In this document: positions 16,915 through 24,716 of the stretch, in pieces
Position numbering within the stretch: position 1 is the stretch's first letter
How the letters are laid out: each line of letters opens with the position of its first letter
Assembly (NCBI RefSeq): GCF_937924975.1
Contig: NZ_CALEYG010000003.1
Coordinates: forward strand, 38,327-102,326
From: an uncultured Stomatobaculum sp.
GTDB lineage: Bacteria; Bacillota; Clostridia; Lachnospirales; Lachnospiraceae
Reading direction: 5' to 3'
Length of the DNA stretch: 64,000 nt
Translations under genes and position numbers: made by a program
Notes under the pieces: model-generated
Database searches by the model: none
Told to the model about the DNA's origin: nothing
Seen by the model: only the letters and a program-made list of their open reading frames with translations

Positions 16915-18192
16915 ATGACAACACCTATGATACTTGCGCTGGCAATTACCGTTCTCATGATCGTCTTGATCATGGTCGACAAGTTGCCGTTCGGCGCGCC
17001 GCCGCTCATTGCCCTGCTCCTCATGGTGGTGCTCGGTGTCACGGACATCAAGACAGCTTTCGGCGGCTTCTCGAACTCGACCATTGTGATGCTTGCTTCC
17101 TTCATGGCAATCATCGCTGCGTTGCAGAAGACCAGCCTCTTGGTCCGATTTAAAGAGACAATGTTCAACCTCGCGGCACACGGCGGCTTCAAGGCCTACA
17201 TCCTCTTGATTCTGGTTGTCATGCTGGGCTGCAGCCTCTTCGGAACCGGCTCCACTGCTTATTACGTCTTGGTAATCGGTCTCCTCTCCAACTTGCCGGA
17301 TTCGAGAGCACTGCCGCCGTCCCGTGTGTTGATGCCCGCCGGTTTTGCGGCAAACCATCCTTTGCTCCCGTTCAACACGGCGCTCCAGTACGGCATTGTG
17401 ATTGCGGTGCTGCAGAGTGTTGGCATCAATTCGAATGTGAACCTCGTGAAGTTCTCGCTTGTGAACCTCTGTCTCTCGCTCGGTTTCTTTGCATGGTGTG
17501 TCCTTGCGTATCGCATTATGCCGGATCACCCGATTACCAGCCAGAAGGCGGATGAGAGCAAGCTTGAGAAAAAAGTCACGCTCGACAGCCGGAAAGAAAT
17601 GATTACCTATGTGAGCTTTGTGATTGCAGTGGTCGGTATGGTACTGCAGAGCAAAATCGGTGATGCAGGCTACGCCATTACGGCGCTCGCGGTCGCGGTA
17701 CTCCTGATTGCGGGAGTTCTGAGCTTTGATGAGGTGAGAAGCGCAATCAGCGCGCCGATTATCCTGATGTCCGCCGGTGTCATCGGCATTGCGGATGCAC
17801 TCGGCAATACCGGCTTAACGAACCTGGTCGGTCAGACCGTCGCAAATATGCTCGGCAGCAATGTGAACCCCTTTGTCCTGATTTTCGCGTTCTGCATCCT
17901 GACCAGTGTGCTCGCGACACTGACCGGTTCCACCATCGGTACGGTCTATGTCTTTGCGCCCATGGCAATCGCAACCTGTGTAAACCTGGGACTCGATCCG
18001 ACCGCGGCAGCGGCAGCCATCGTGATTTCCGGCTGGTGCGGACACTTCCTCCCGATTGACGGCATGCCGGCCATGATTATGGGTGCAGGCAATTATAAGA
18101 TCGGCGAGTTCTGGAAGTTTACGGTCCCGCAGTACTTTATTCGCCTACTTGTGCTGACCGCAGGCGCCGTAATCCTCTTTCCGATGAAGTGA
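16915..18192 (+). CDS. SLC13/CitM-type anion permease
   Basis: The start is ATG 16915 behind AAGGAGG. The 425-residue, very hydrophobic protein has about 11-12 membrane helices in two similar halves. Each half carries an SNST or GST-type hairpin (GGFSNSTIVML; ATLTGSTIGTVYVFAP), a hallmark of the DASS/ion-transporter superfamily whose members import dicarboxylates, citrate and other organic anions with Na+ or H+. It probably brings in the acid consumed by the upstream enzymes, because it shares their operator sites. The substrate is not readable from sequence. Confidence 0.85.
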   Translation: MTTPMILALAITVLMIVLIMVDKLPFGAPPLIALLLMVVLGVTDIKTAFGGFSNSTIVMLASFMAIIAALQKTSLLVRFKETMFNLAAHGGFKAYILLILVVMLGCSLFGTGSTAYYVLVIGLLSNLPDSRALPPSRVLMPAGFAANHPLLPFNTALQYGIVIAVLQSVGINSNVNLVKFSLVNLCLSLGFFAWCVLAYRIMPDHPITSQKADESKLEKKVTLDSRKEMITYVSFVIAVVGMVLQSKIGDAGYAITALAVAVLLIAGVLSFDEVRSAISAPIILMSAGVIGIADALGNTGLTNLVGQTVANMLGSNVNPFVLIFAFCILTSVLATLTGSTIGTVYVFAPMAIATCVNLGLDPTAAAAAIVISGWCGHFLPIDGMPAMIMGAGNYKIGEFWKFTVPQYFIRLLVLTAGAVILFPMK

Positions 18193-18200
18193 GGTCGTCT

Positions 18201-18548
18201 ATGAAAAATCAATTTGCGCTGGAACATATCGGCATCAATACCGCAAGCCCCGAAGAAGCGGAGCAGCTCGCAAAGCTCTTATCGCTCCTCTTCAATCTGG
18301 AACCCCGCCACGGTCAGAAGTCGGAATTTGCGGGCCCCTACTTTGAATGCATGAAGCAGCCCTTCCTCGGCAGCAAAGGACATGTCGCAATGCGCACCGA
18401 GAACCTTAAGAGCGCGGTGGAAGAGCTGAGGGAAAAAGGCTTTTCCTTCCGCATGGAGACTGCCGCGTATTTCGAGGACGGCAGCATCAGAAATGTATAT
18501 CTCGACGGCGAATACGGCGGCTTCGCGATTCATATCATGCAGAAGTAA
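18201..18548 (+). CDS. VOC (glyoxalase fold) family protein
   Basis: The 115-residue single vicinal-oxygen-chelate domain starts LEHIGINTASPEEAEQLAK and ends GGFAIHIMQ. A GTG at 18189 overlaps the permease stop, but ATG 18201 has GAGGT at proper spacing and is preferred. The sequence resembles VOC domains found next to or fused with KDPG/KHG aldolases in Firmicutes, which fits sugar-acid breakdown. It may be an isomerase, epimerase or lyase; the reaction is unknown. It is the second and last gene of the permease unit. Confidence 0.75.
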   Translation: MKNQFALEHIGINTASPEEAEQLAKLLSLLFNLEPRHGQKSEFAGPYFECMKQPFLGSKGHVAMRTENLKSAVEELREKGFSFRMETAAYFEDGSIRNVYLDGEYGGFAIHIMQK

Positions 18549-18574
18549 AACCATTCCATAGCCTCCACCCCGAG

Positions 18575-18618
18575 CAGCCCTCTGTGAACGCAGACAAGTG
18601 TTCGCAGGGGGCTGTTTG
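18575..18618 (+). terminator. Rho-independent terminator
   Basis: CAGCCCTCTGTGAAC pairs with GTTCGCAGGGGGCTG (with G-T pairs) and then TTTGTG. It ends the permease-VOC unit. Confidence 0.75.
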
Positions 18619-18627
18619 TGATATAAT
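18619..18627 (+). promoter_or_regulatory. Extended -10 promoter for the paired small genes
   Basis: TGATATAAT is an extended -10 element (TGn-TATAAT) directly after the terminator and 42 bases before the ATG at 18670. The -35 position (TGTTCG) is weak. Confidence 0.45.
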
Positions 18628-18669
18628 TGTTTGGCGGAAAAATGACAGAAAGAAGAGAGCTGAGCGAAG

Positions 18670-18903
18670 ATGAGAGAAACGCAAGAACTTGCGGACGAGG
18701 CATTGAAAGCGGCCATTCAAAGTATTCTGGAGCAAGCGCTGTGTGCGGTCACGGATTTGAGGCAAAATCCGCAGGATACTTCCAAGGGCGGGCGCGTGCT
18801 GGCTTACTATGAGGTTTTGGATACTGTGAAAAATCAGTTGGAAATATACGACTTGGACGCGGACGTTTTTGGTCTCGGCATGAATTTGGATGAGCTGTTG
18901 TGA
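18670..18903 (+). CDS. Small hypothetical protein, paralog of the next gene
   Basis: The 77-residue acidic, mostly helical protein has no signal peptide. Its core GGRVLAYYEVLDTVKNQL and end DVFGLGMNLDELL align with the downstream gene (DGRALAFYEALGTIRNEL; FFGLDCALERVL), so the two are tandem duplicates. I do not recognise a named domain. Similar small proteins with an LAYYE core occur in Clostridia, but I know of no assigned function. A cytosolic helical dimer is plausible. Confidence 0.65.
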   Translation: MRETQELADEALKAAIQSILEQALCAVTDLRQNPQDTSKGGRVLAYYEVLDTVKNQLEIYDLDADVFGLGMNLDELL

Positions 18904-18959
18904 CCGCGTTGAGAGCGGTGTCTCTTGAATCTTTGAAGAAGAGAAAGAGAGGAGCGGCT

Positions 18960-19214
18960 ATGCGGAAGCTTACAGATGACGAACTGCAATTTATCATCGA
19001 ACGCGTGATGCGCTACGCCTTGGAGGCGGCGGAAGAGGCGAGAGAGCAACCGTACAATGATTTTAAAGACGGTCGGGCACTGGCCTTCTACGAAGCCCTG
19101 GGCACGATTCGAAATGAACTCCTCGCGCGTGACTGTGATCTAAAGTTTTTTGGCTTGGATTGCGCCCTCGAACGAGTCCTGTCTCCGCGCAATAAGCGCA
19201 GTGAAAAAGAATAA
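18960..19214 (+). CDS. Small hypothetical protein, paralog of the previous gene
   Basis: The 84-residue protein starts at ATG 18960 behind GAGAGGAG; an upstream GTG in the same frame has no such site. It shares the DGRALAFYEALGTIRNEL core with the gene before it and adds a basic C-terminal tail (SPRNKRSEKE). Function unknown. A strong hairpin begins at the stop codon. The two genes are 56 bases apart and probably co-transcribed. Confidence 0.65.
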   Translation: MRKLTDDELQFIIERVMRYALEAAEEAREQPYNDFKDGRALAFYEALGTIRNELLARDCDLKFFGLDCALERVLSPRNKRSEKE

Positions 19215-19262
19215 ACAGCAGCTCTGTGCAATCAAATTCGCACAGAGCTGCTGTTTGTTTCC
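19214..19262. terminator. Bidirectional terminator
   Basis: AACAGCAGCTCTGTGC forms a perfect 16-bp stem with its complement around a short loop, then TTGTTT. It lies between convergent genes and can end both the small-protein unit and fumC. Confidence 0.9.
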
Positions 19263-19267
19263 TTCGT

Positions 19268-20644
19268 TTATTCCTCTTCCTTCGCCATCTTCTCCGGCTG
19301 GAAGACTTCGTCAAAGCGCTCTTCCGTGAGGAAGCCGAGTTTTACGCAGGCTTCTTTCAGGGAAATGTTCTCCTTGAACGCAAGCTTTGCGGTCTTTGCT
19401 GCGTTCTCGTAGCCGATGTACGGGTTCAGCGAGGTTACGAGCATCAGGGAGCGGTGCAGGTTCTCGCGCATCTTTTCGCGGTTCGGCTCTATGCCCTCAC
19501 AGCAGTGAATGCGGAAGGAGCGCATGGAATCCGCGAGGAGACGAGCGGACTGCAGGTAGTTGTAGATCATGACCGGCATGAACACGTTCAGCTCAAAATT
19601 GCCCTGGCTTGCCGCAAAGCTGACCGCGCTGTCGTTTGCCATGACCTGAACCGCGACCATTGTGACGGATTCGCACTGGGTCGGGTTCACTTTGCCGGGC
19701 ATAATCGAGGAGCCGGGCTCATTCTCCGGAATGTGGATTTCGCCGAGGCCGCAGCGGGGGCCGGAAGAGAGCCAGCGGATGTCGTTTGCAATCTTCATGA
19801 GATCGGCCGCGAGTCCCTTGAGTGCACCGTGGGAGTGGACCAGTTCCGACTTGGAGGTCAGCGCGTGGTACTTATTCTCCGCCGTGCGGAAGGGCTTGCC
19901 GGTGAGCTCGGAGACAGCCTTCGCGGACTCGGTGTCAAAGCCCTTCGGCGCGTTTAAGCCGGTGCCGACAGCGGTGCCGCCGAGCGCCAGAGAGGAGAGC
20001 GGCGGAATGCTCGCGCGAATCAGCTCGCGGTCGGTCTCGAGAGAGCTTCGCCAGCCGCTGATTTCCTGGGAGAAGGAGATCGGAACTGCATCCTGGAGGT
20101 GGGTTCTACCGGACTTCACGATGCCCTTATAGCGAATCTCAAGTTCCCGGAAGCAGGCAATCAGCGCATCGAGCGAGGGCAGAAGCTTATCTTCCAGGGT
20201 GAGGACCGCCGCAATGTGCATCGCGGTCGGGAAGGTGTCGTTTGAGCTCTGGGACTTGTTGCAGTCGTCGTTCGGGTGCAACAGCTTCTCGCCCGCAATT
20301 TCGTTGCCGCGGTTTGCAATGACCTCGTTCACGTTCATGTTGGACTGGGTGCCGCTGCCGGTCTGCCAGACTGCGAGCGGGAAGTTGCCGCAGAGCTTAC
20401 CCGCGCGAATTTCTTCGCAGACACCGGAAATGAGCTTTGCCTTCTTCTCGTCCAAAACGCCGAGGCGGCAGTTTGCCAGAGCGGCAGCTTCCTTCAGATA
20501 GGAAAAGGCGGTGATGACTTCGGCGGGAATCTTCTCATCCCCGATCTCAAAGTTCTGGAAGCTTCGCTGTGTCTGTGCACCCCAGAGCTTGTCTGCGGGA
20601 ACCTTGACTTCCCCCATAGAATCATGTTCGATGCGGTAATCCAT
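19268..20644 (-). CDS. fumC: Class II fumarate hydratase
   Basis: The 458-residue enzyme hydrates fumarate to malate without an iron-sulfur cluster. Superfamily features are GSSIMPGKVNP (the mobile signature loop with the catalytic Ser), SNDTFPTAMHIA and TGSGTQSNMNVNEV. GRTHLQDAVPI supplies the catalytic-site histidine. Length and order are typical of FumC; an aspartase is less likely. AGGAGGT precedes the ATG on the minus strand. In an anaerobe it may serve a partial reductive or oxidative TCA branch together with pckA elsewhere in the window. Confidence 0.93.
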   Translation of the reverse strand: MDYRIEHDSMGEVKVPADKLWGAQTQRSFQNFEIGDEKIPAEVITAFSYLKEAAALANCRLGVLDEKKAKLISGVCEEIRAGKLCGNFPLAVWQTGSGTQSNMNVNEVIANRGNEIAGEKLLHPNDDCNKSQSSNDTFPTAMHIAAVLTLEDKLLPSLDALIACFRELEIRYKGIVKSGRTHLQDAVPISFSQEISGWRSSLETDRELIRASIPPLSSLALGGTAVGTGLNAPKGFDTESAKAVSELTGKPFRTAENKYHALTSKSELVHSHGALKGLAADLMKIANDIRWLSSGPRCGLGEIHIPENEPGSSIMPGKVNPTQCESVTMVAVQVMANDSAVSFAASQGNFELNVFMPVMIYNYLQSARLLADSMRSFRIHCCEGIEPNREKMRENLHRSLMLVTSLNPYIGYENAAKTAKLAFKENISLKEACVKLGFLTEERFDEVFQPEKMAKEEE

Positions 20645-20766
20645 TGATGTACCTCCTTCATAGTCGCGCTTCTTTGTCGTATTGTAACAAAAAAAAGAGG
20701 TGCTGGCGAGGCTTACGCGTTAAAATGACAGAAAGAACAGCGGAAAGAAAGGGAGGAGGTAAAAGC

Positions 20767-21180
20767 ATGTGGCTTTTTTTTGCACTGCTCTCGGCTTTGT
20801 TTGCGGCGCTCACGGCGGTACTCGCAAAAATCGGCATTGACGGGGTCAACGGAACCCTTGCGACGGCAATACGCACGGCGGTGGTGCTCGTCATGGCCTG
20901 GGGCATGGTATTTCTCACACATGCGGGGCAGGGGCTTTCCGAAATCAGTCAGAAGAGCTGGCTGTTTCTCATTTTGTCGGGGCTTGCGACCGGAGCTTCT
21001 TGGCTCTGTTACTACCACGCGCTGCAACTCGGGCGCGTCAATCAGGTCGCGCCGATTGACAAGCTTTCGATTGTGTTCACGATTTTCTTTGCGGTTCTCT
21101 TTTTGCGAGAAGAACTCACGGCGAAAAGTGCGCTCGGTTGTGTGCTGATTGCGCTCGGTGCGGTGCTCATGGCACTCTGA
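20767..21180 (+). CDS. Small EamA-type membrane transporter (single repeat)
   Basis: ATG 20767 follows GGGAGGAGGT and gives 137 residues; the upstream open frame is not used. The protein has five hydrophobic helices and the EamA end VLFLREELTAKSALGCVLIALGAVLM. Full drug/metabolite transporters have two such units (about 290 residues), so this half-size form probably works as a dimer. The WLCYYHALQLGRVNQVAPIDKL stretch is characteristic of the small Firmicutes family. Substrate unknown. Confidence 0.8.
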   Translation: MWLFFALLSALFAALTAVLAKIGIDGVNGTLATAIRTAVVLVMAWGMVFLTHAGQGLSEISQKSWLFLILSGLATGASWLCYYHALQLGRVNQVAPIDKLSIVFTIFFAVLFLREELTAKSALGCVLIALGAVLMAL

Positions 21181-21220
21181 CAACCGTGCGCGCAAAGCGG
21201 CAGACAGAGGATTAAAGTTT

Positions 21221-21237
21221 ACATAAAGAAGTTATGT
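21221..21237. repeat. Palindrome ACATAA-N5-TTATGT, copy 1
   Basis: Perfect 6+6 dyad. The same dyad occurs at 22989-23005 and 58471-58487. All three share the extended form TTTACATAA-N5-TTATGT in one orientation. Here it lies between the EamA gene and the argG terminator. Confidence 0.6.
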
Positions 21238-21258
21238 TAAAATCAGCGTGAAATAAAG

Positions 21259-21300
21259 AAACAGCAGCGGGCCGCCGAAGCGGACTGCTGCTGTTTTCTT
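21259..21300. terminator. Terminator between EamA gene and argG
   Basis: AACAGCAGC and GCTGCTGTT arms with an inner GC-rich stem, flanked by A-rich and T-rich tracts, so it may act in both directions. Confidence 0.8.
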
Positions 21301-21312
21301 GCTCGGAAACAC

Positions 21313-22788
21313 TCACTTCTTTTCGGGCGCTTTTTTCGCGACTTTTCGCGTCACTTTTTTGGCGCCTGTCTTTTTCTCTGCGGTCTTTTTGTCGGCCTCT
21401 TTCTTCACGGTCTTTTTCTTTTCCGTGGTTTTTTCGCCGCTCTTTTTCTTCTCGGCGACTTTGCCGACTGCCTGCTTTTTGTCGGCCTTTTTGACTTTGC
21501 TGACGGTTGTCTTGACCGGCAGCGGCAGCGCCGGAAGCTCAATGAGGGCGGACTCTTCCTCGGCGACGCCTGCGCGCTGCAACATTCTCGCGCGGAGTTC
21601 GAGCGGCAGTCCGAAGAGGGCAATGAAACCGTCGGCGTCGCGGTGGTGGTACAGAGACCCGGTCGTAAAGGAGGCGACATCTTCCGCATAGAGAGAGAAG
21701 ACGGAGCTTGCGCCGGCGCGAATCAGATTGCCCTTGTAGAGGCGCAGTCTGACCTCACCGCTCACGGTGCTCTGTGTGCTTGCAAAGAAGGTCTGCAGGG
21801 CTTCGCGGAGCGGCGTGAACCATTTGCCGGCATAGAGGAGCGAGGCATATTTTTCGCCGAGCGGGCGTCTGGTGGCAAGGGTATCGCCGTCGAGCACCAG
21901 GGCTTCTAAGCTTCGCTTTGCCTCGAGCAGGATTGCGATGCCGGGAATCTCGTAAATACCGCGCGCCTTCATGCCGACGACGCGGTCTTCGACGATGTCA
22001 AAGATGCCGATGCCGTTCTTGCCGCCGAGTTCGTTCAGCTTGCGGAGCAGATCGGAGAACTTCATGCGCTTGCCGTCAAGGCTCACCGGCACGCCTTCCT
22101 CAAAGCCGATGCGAAGCAAGGTCTCGGTGTCGGGCGCCTGCTTCGGTGAGACGCCGAGCCGGAGAAGTTCCTCAAACATGGGTTCCTGCGCGGGGTCTTC
22201 GAGTTCCAAACCCTCATGGGAGCTGTGCCAGAGGTTTCTGTCGTGCGAATAGGCATGGCTCGCGTCAAAGGGGAGGTCAATGCCTTTCTGGCGACAGTAG
22301 GCGAGCTCGTCCTCGCGGGAGCGGAAGGGCCAGAGTTCCGTCATGCGCCAGGGGGCGATGACCTTGAGTTCGGGTGCGAGGGCTTTTACACTCAGCTCAA
22401 AGCGAACCTGATCGTTGCCCTTGCCCGTTGCGCCGTGGCAAATCGCGACGGCGTGTTCCTTTCTTGCCAGTTCCACGAGTTTCTGTGCAATCAGCGGACG
22501 GGACAGTGCATTGCCGAGGAGGGCGGCCTGCTCCGTGTCGAGTCCGGCCTGCAGACAAGGCAAAATGTAGTCGTCTGCGAAACTGTCGTTTTCATCGAAG
22601 AGATAGAGCTTGGAAGCGCCGGCAAGTTTTGCGCGCTCCTCGAGGTCGCGCAGCTCGCTGTCCTGACCGCAGTCGACACAGCAGCAGATGACCTCATAGT
22701 CAAAGTGCTCCCTGAGCCACGGGATAATCGCTGTGGTGTCCAAGCCGCCGGAATAAGCGAGAACAACTTTTTCCTTTAATTTCGCCAT
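21313..22788 (-). CDS. argG: Argininosuccinate synthase with lysine-rich C-terminal tail
   Basis: The enzyme joins citrulline and aspartate using ATP in arginine synthesis. The N-terminal ATP-pyrophosphatase loop LAYSGGLDTT and the CHGATGKGNDQVRFE and YSHDRNLWH motifs are all present. The normal enzyme ends near residue 410-424. Here a further 67 residues follow (425-491), of which 27 are lysine, mixed with Ala, Thr, Val and Glu in a histone-H1-like pattern. RBS AAAGGGGA precedes the ATG. No argH is adjacent. The gene is flanked on both sides by the ACATAA-N5-TTATGT palindrome. Confidence 0.93.
   Translation of the reverse strand: MAKLKEKVVLAYSGGLDTTAIIPWLREHFDYEVICCCVDCGQDSELRDLEERAKLAGASKLYLFDENDSFADDYILPCLQAGLDTEQAALLGNALSRPLIAQKLVELARKEHAVAICHGATGKGNDQVRFELSVKALAPELKVIAPWRMTELWPFRSREDELAYCRQKGIDLPFDASHAYSHDRNLWHSSHEGLELEDPAQEPMFEELLRLGVSPKQAPDTETLLRIGFEEGVPVSLDGKRMKFSDLLRKLNELGGKNGIGIFDIVEDRVVGMKARGIYEIPGIAILLEAKRSLEALVLDGDTLATRRPLGEKYASLLYAGKWFTPLREALQTFFASTQSTVSGEVRLRLYKGNLIRAGASSVFSLYAEDVASFTTGSLYHHRDADGFIALFGLPLELRARMLQRAGVAEEESALIELPALPLPVKTTVSKVKKADKKQAVGKVAEKKKSGEKTTEKKKTVKKEADKKTAEKKTGAKKVTRKVAKKAPEKK
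21316..21516 (-). repeat. Low-complexity Lys/Ala/Glu-rich tail of ArgG
   Basis: This segment encodes residues 425-491 with repeated KK dipeptides (EKKK, ADKK, AEKK). It is biased to AAG/AAA codons but remains in frame, with no sign of frameshift. Confidence 0.85.
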
Positions 22789-23097
22789 GAAAATCCCCTT
22801 TCAGACAGGTATTGCGGTGTGCAAATCGCATAGGTATATGATTTATAACCGTACAACGATTTCCCGAAAGACGCAAGCAATAAATGCCGAGCGGCGGTCT
22901 GAAAAATCCGTTTTCGGAGAGAATCAAATTCGGGCGATGACGAGCGGAAGAACGGCGCCGACAGTCGCACGGAAGAGAACGAAAATAGACATAATTATAT
23001 TATGTAAATTAAAGGTTTTTGTTTCGATTTTCCGCGCTTTAAGGTATACTAAACTATTGTTGCGTGAGCAGAAGGAATCAGAGAGGATGAAAGCAGT
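22789..23097. other. Intergenic region between divergent argG and folD
   Basis: This 309-base stretch holds no convincing gene. It contains the palindrome at 22989-23005 (ACATAA-N5-TTATGT) and a probable folD promoter: TTTCGA at 23022 and TATACT at 23045, 17 bases apart. On the minus strand it is the roughly 200-base argG leader. I looked there for a T-box or riboswitch and saw no conserved core. Confidence 0.5.
22989..23005. repeat. Palindrome ACATAA-N5-TTATGT, copy 2
   Basis: Perfect 6+6 dyad 200 bases before the argG start codon and 17 bases before the folD -35 box, so placed to act on either gene. Its minus-strand reading contains TATAAT. Confidence 0.6.
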
Positions 23098-23940
23098 ATG
23101 AGGGAACTCACAGGACAGCAGGTGGTGGATGCCATCCGGGCGGAGACGGAAAAAACCCTGGAGGCGCTGGGCGGTTATGTGCCGACCCTTGCGATTGTGC
23201 GGGTCGGCGAGAATGTGCCGCAGCTCTCCTATGAAAAAGGCGCAAAAAAGCGCATGCAGAATTTCGGTCTGGACGTCAAGACCTTTGTGTTTCCGGAGGA
23301 TGTGACGCCGGAAGTTTTCTTTCAGCGCTTCCGGGAAATCAATGCGGATTCGGCCATCGACGGCGTGCTGTTGTTAAAGCCGCTGCCGGAGCAGCTGGAT
23401 GTACGGCGGGCCGAGCAGATGATTGATCCCGAGAAAGATTTAGACGGTATTTCGCCGGTCAACATTGCCCGCGTCTTTGCGGGAGAAGAGGCCGGCTTTG
23501 CGCCCTGTACGGCGGAGGCTGTGATGGAGACGCTCCGCACCTATGAAGTGCCGGTGCACGGGAAGCGTGCGGTGGTCGTGGGACGCAGTCTCGTCGTGGG
23601 GCGGACGCTCGCGATGCTCCTTCTCCGGGACAATGCGACGGTGACCATCTGCCACACCCAGACCAAGGATCTGAAGGAAGAGTGCAAAAAGGCGGAGATT
23701 CTCGCGGTGGCGGCGGGCAGAGCAAAGCTCATTGACCGCGACTATGTATCGGAGGGCTGTGTGATTCTCGATGTCGGCATCAACGCGGATGAGAACGGCA
23801 ATTTGTGCGGCGATGTGAACCCCGAGGGGCTCTCTGACCTCGCGGCGGCGCTCACGCCTGTGCCGCGCGGCATCGGTGCGGTCACGACTTCGGTACTCGC
23901 AAAACACCTGGTGCAGGCAGCGGCGCGACGGTTGTTGTAA
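23098..23940 (+). CDS. folD: Bifunctional methylene-THF dehydrogenase / methenyl-THF cyclohydrolase
   Basis: The 280-residue enzyme interconverts methylene-, methenyl- and formyl-tetrahydrofolate. Visible are the one-carbon domain with GVLLLKPLPEQLD, then DPEKDLDGISPVN and the NADP-binding VVGRSLVVGRTLAMLL, and finally PVPRGIGAVTTSVLAKH (usually PVPGGVGPMT). The catalytic-lysine region reads SYEKGAKKR, the spacing seen in many clostridial FolD rather than the E. coli form. GAGAGG lies about nine bases before the ATG. It appears monocistronic. Confidence 0.93.
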   Translation: MRELTGQQVVDAIRAETEKTLEALGGYVPTLAIVRVGENVPQLSYEKGAKKRMQNFGLDVKTFVFPEDVTPEVFFQRFREINADSAIDGVLLLKPLPEQLDVRRAEQMIDPEKDLDGISPVNIARVFAGEEAGFAPCTAEAVMETLRTYEVPVHGKRAVVVGRSLVVGRTLAMLLLRDNATVTICHTQTKDLKEECKKAEILAVAAGRAKLIDRDYVSEGCVILDVGINADENGNLCGDVNPEGLSDLAAALTPVPRGIGAVTTSVLAKHLVQAAARRLL

Positions 23941-23955
23941 ACCAAACACGGGCGC

Positions 23956-23984
23956 TTGAGTTTCTTCCAATAAGTCGGTACAAT
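23956..23984 (+). promoter_or_regulatory. Sigma-A promoter of comEA
   Basis: TTGAGT and TACAAT with a 17-base spacer, 37 bases before the GTG start. Confidence 0.55.
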
Positions 23985-24021
23985 AAGAGTGCAGGCTCGG
24001 CAGCTCCGAGAGGAGGCTGTC

Positions 24022-24705
24022 GTGTTTCGAAAATGGAAAAAGAAAAAGCTGCTCTGTTTGATTCCCTTGCTCTTGCCGGTTGTTGCTCTGATTTTATTCT
24101 TCGGGCTGCGGCGAAGGCCTTCGGCGCTAGGCGGTAGCCTTCGCTGTGAGACCTACGCGGGCAGCATAGCGGAAAGCGAACCGGAAGCAAAAGCGGCGCG
24201 CGGCAAGAAGGACATAGCGGCAGCGGAGAGTGGTACGGCAGAGACCGCACAGACGGCGGAAAGCGCGGCGCAGAAGGTCAGCATTTACCTCTGCGGCGCC
24301 GTCGTGCATCCGGCTGTCTACGAAGTTCCGAAGGGCGCGCGCTTACACGAAGTGTTGGCGCTTGCCGGCGGTTTTTCGGAGAATGCGGCGCAGGATGCCG
24401 TGAATCTCGCGGCGGTGGTCGAGGACGGCAGCATGGTCCGCGTGCCGACTGTAGAAGAGGCAGCCCGCGGTACGGCGGAAGTGCTTGCGGAGGAGAGCGC
24501 TGTGAGCGGCAAAGTGGATTTAAACCGCGCGGACAAAGAAGCGCTCATGCGTCTCCCGGGTGTCGGCGAGCGGAAGGCGGAACAGATTCTCGCGTACCGG
24601 AAGGAACACGGGAAATTCAAGAGCACGGAGGAAATTAAGAAAATTCCGGGCATCAAAGAAAAGGCGTTTGAAAAGTTAAAGGACAGTATCACGGTCTCAG
24701 AGTGA
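24022..24705 (+). CDS. comEA: ComEA family DNA-binding competence protein
   Basis: The start is GTG 24022 behind GAGAGGAGG, giving 227 residues. A basic N-terminus precedes one membrane anchor (about residues 9-28), then an Ala/Glu-rich linker. An SLBB domain follows (VSIYLCGAVVHPAVYEVPKG onward, about 90-150), and then two helix-hairpin-helix motifs (VDLNRADKEALMRLPGVGERKAEQIL; IKKIPGIKEKAFEKLKD). ComEA binds incoming double-stranded DNA at the membrane during transformation. No comEC lies beside it. It is 11 bases upstream of a response regulator gene. Confidence 0.9.
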   Translation: MFRKWKKKKLLCLIPLLLPVVALILFFGLRRRPSALGGSLRCETYAGSIAESEPEAKAARGKKDIAAAESGTAETAQTAESAAQKVSIYLCGAVVHPAVYEVPKGARLHEVLALAGGFSENAAQDAVNLAAVVEDGSMVRVPTVEEAARGTAEVLAEESAVSGKVDLNRADKEALMRLPGVGERKAEQILAYRKEHGKFKSTEEIKKIPGIKEKAFEKLKDSITVSE

Positions 24706-24716
24706 GGAGAGGGAGA

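Noticed and set aside
22789..22988. T-box or attenuator in the argG leader
   Set aside because: No T-box core (AGGGTGGNACCGCG-like) and no terminator hairpin within the leader.
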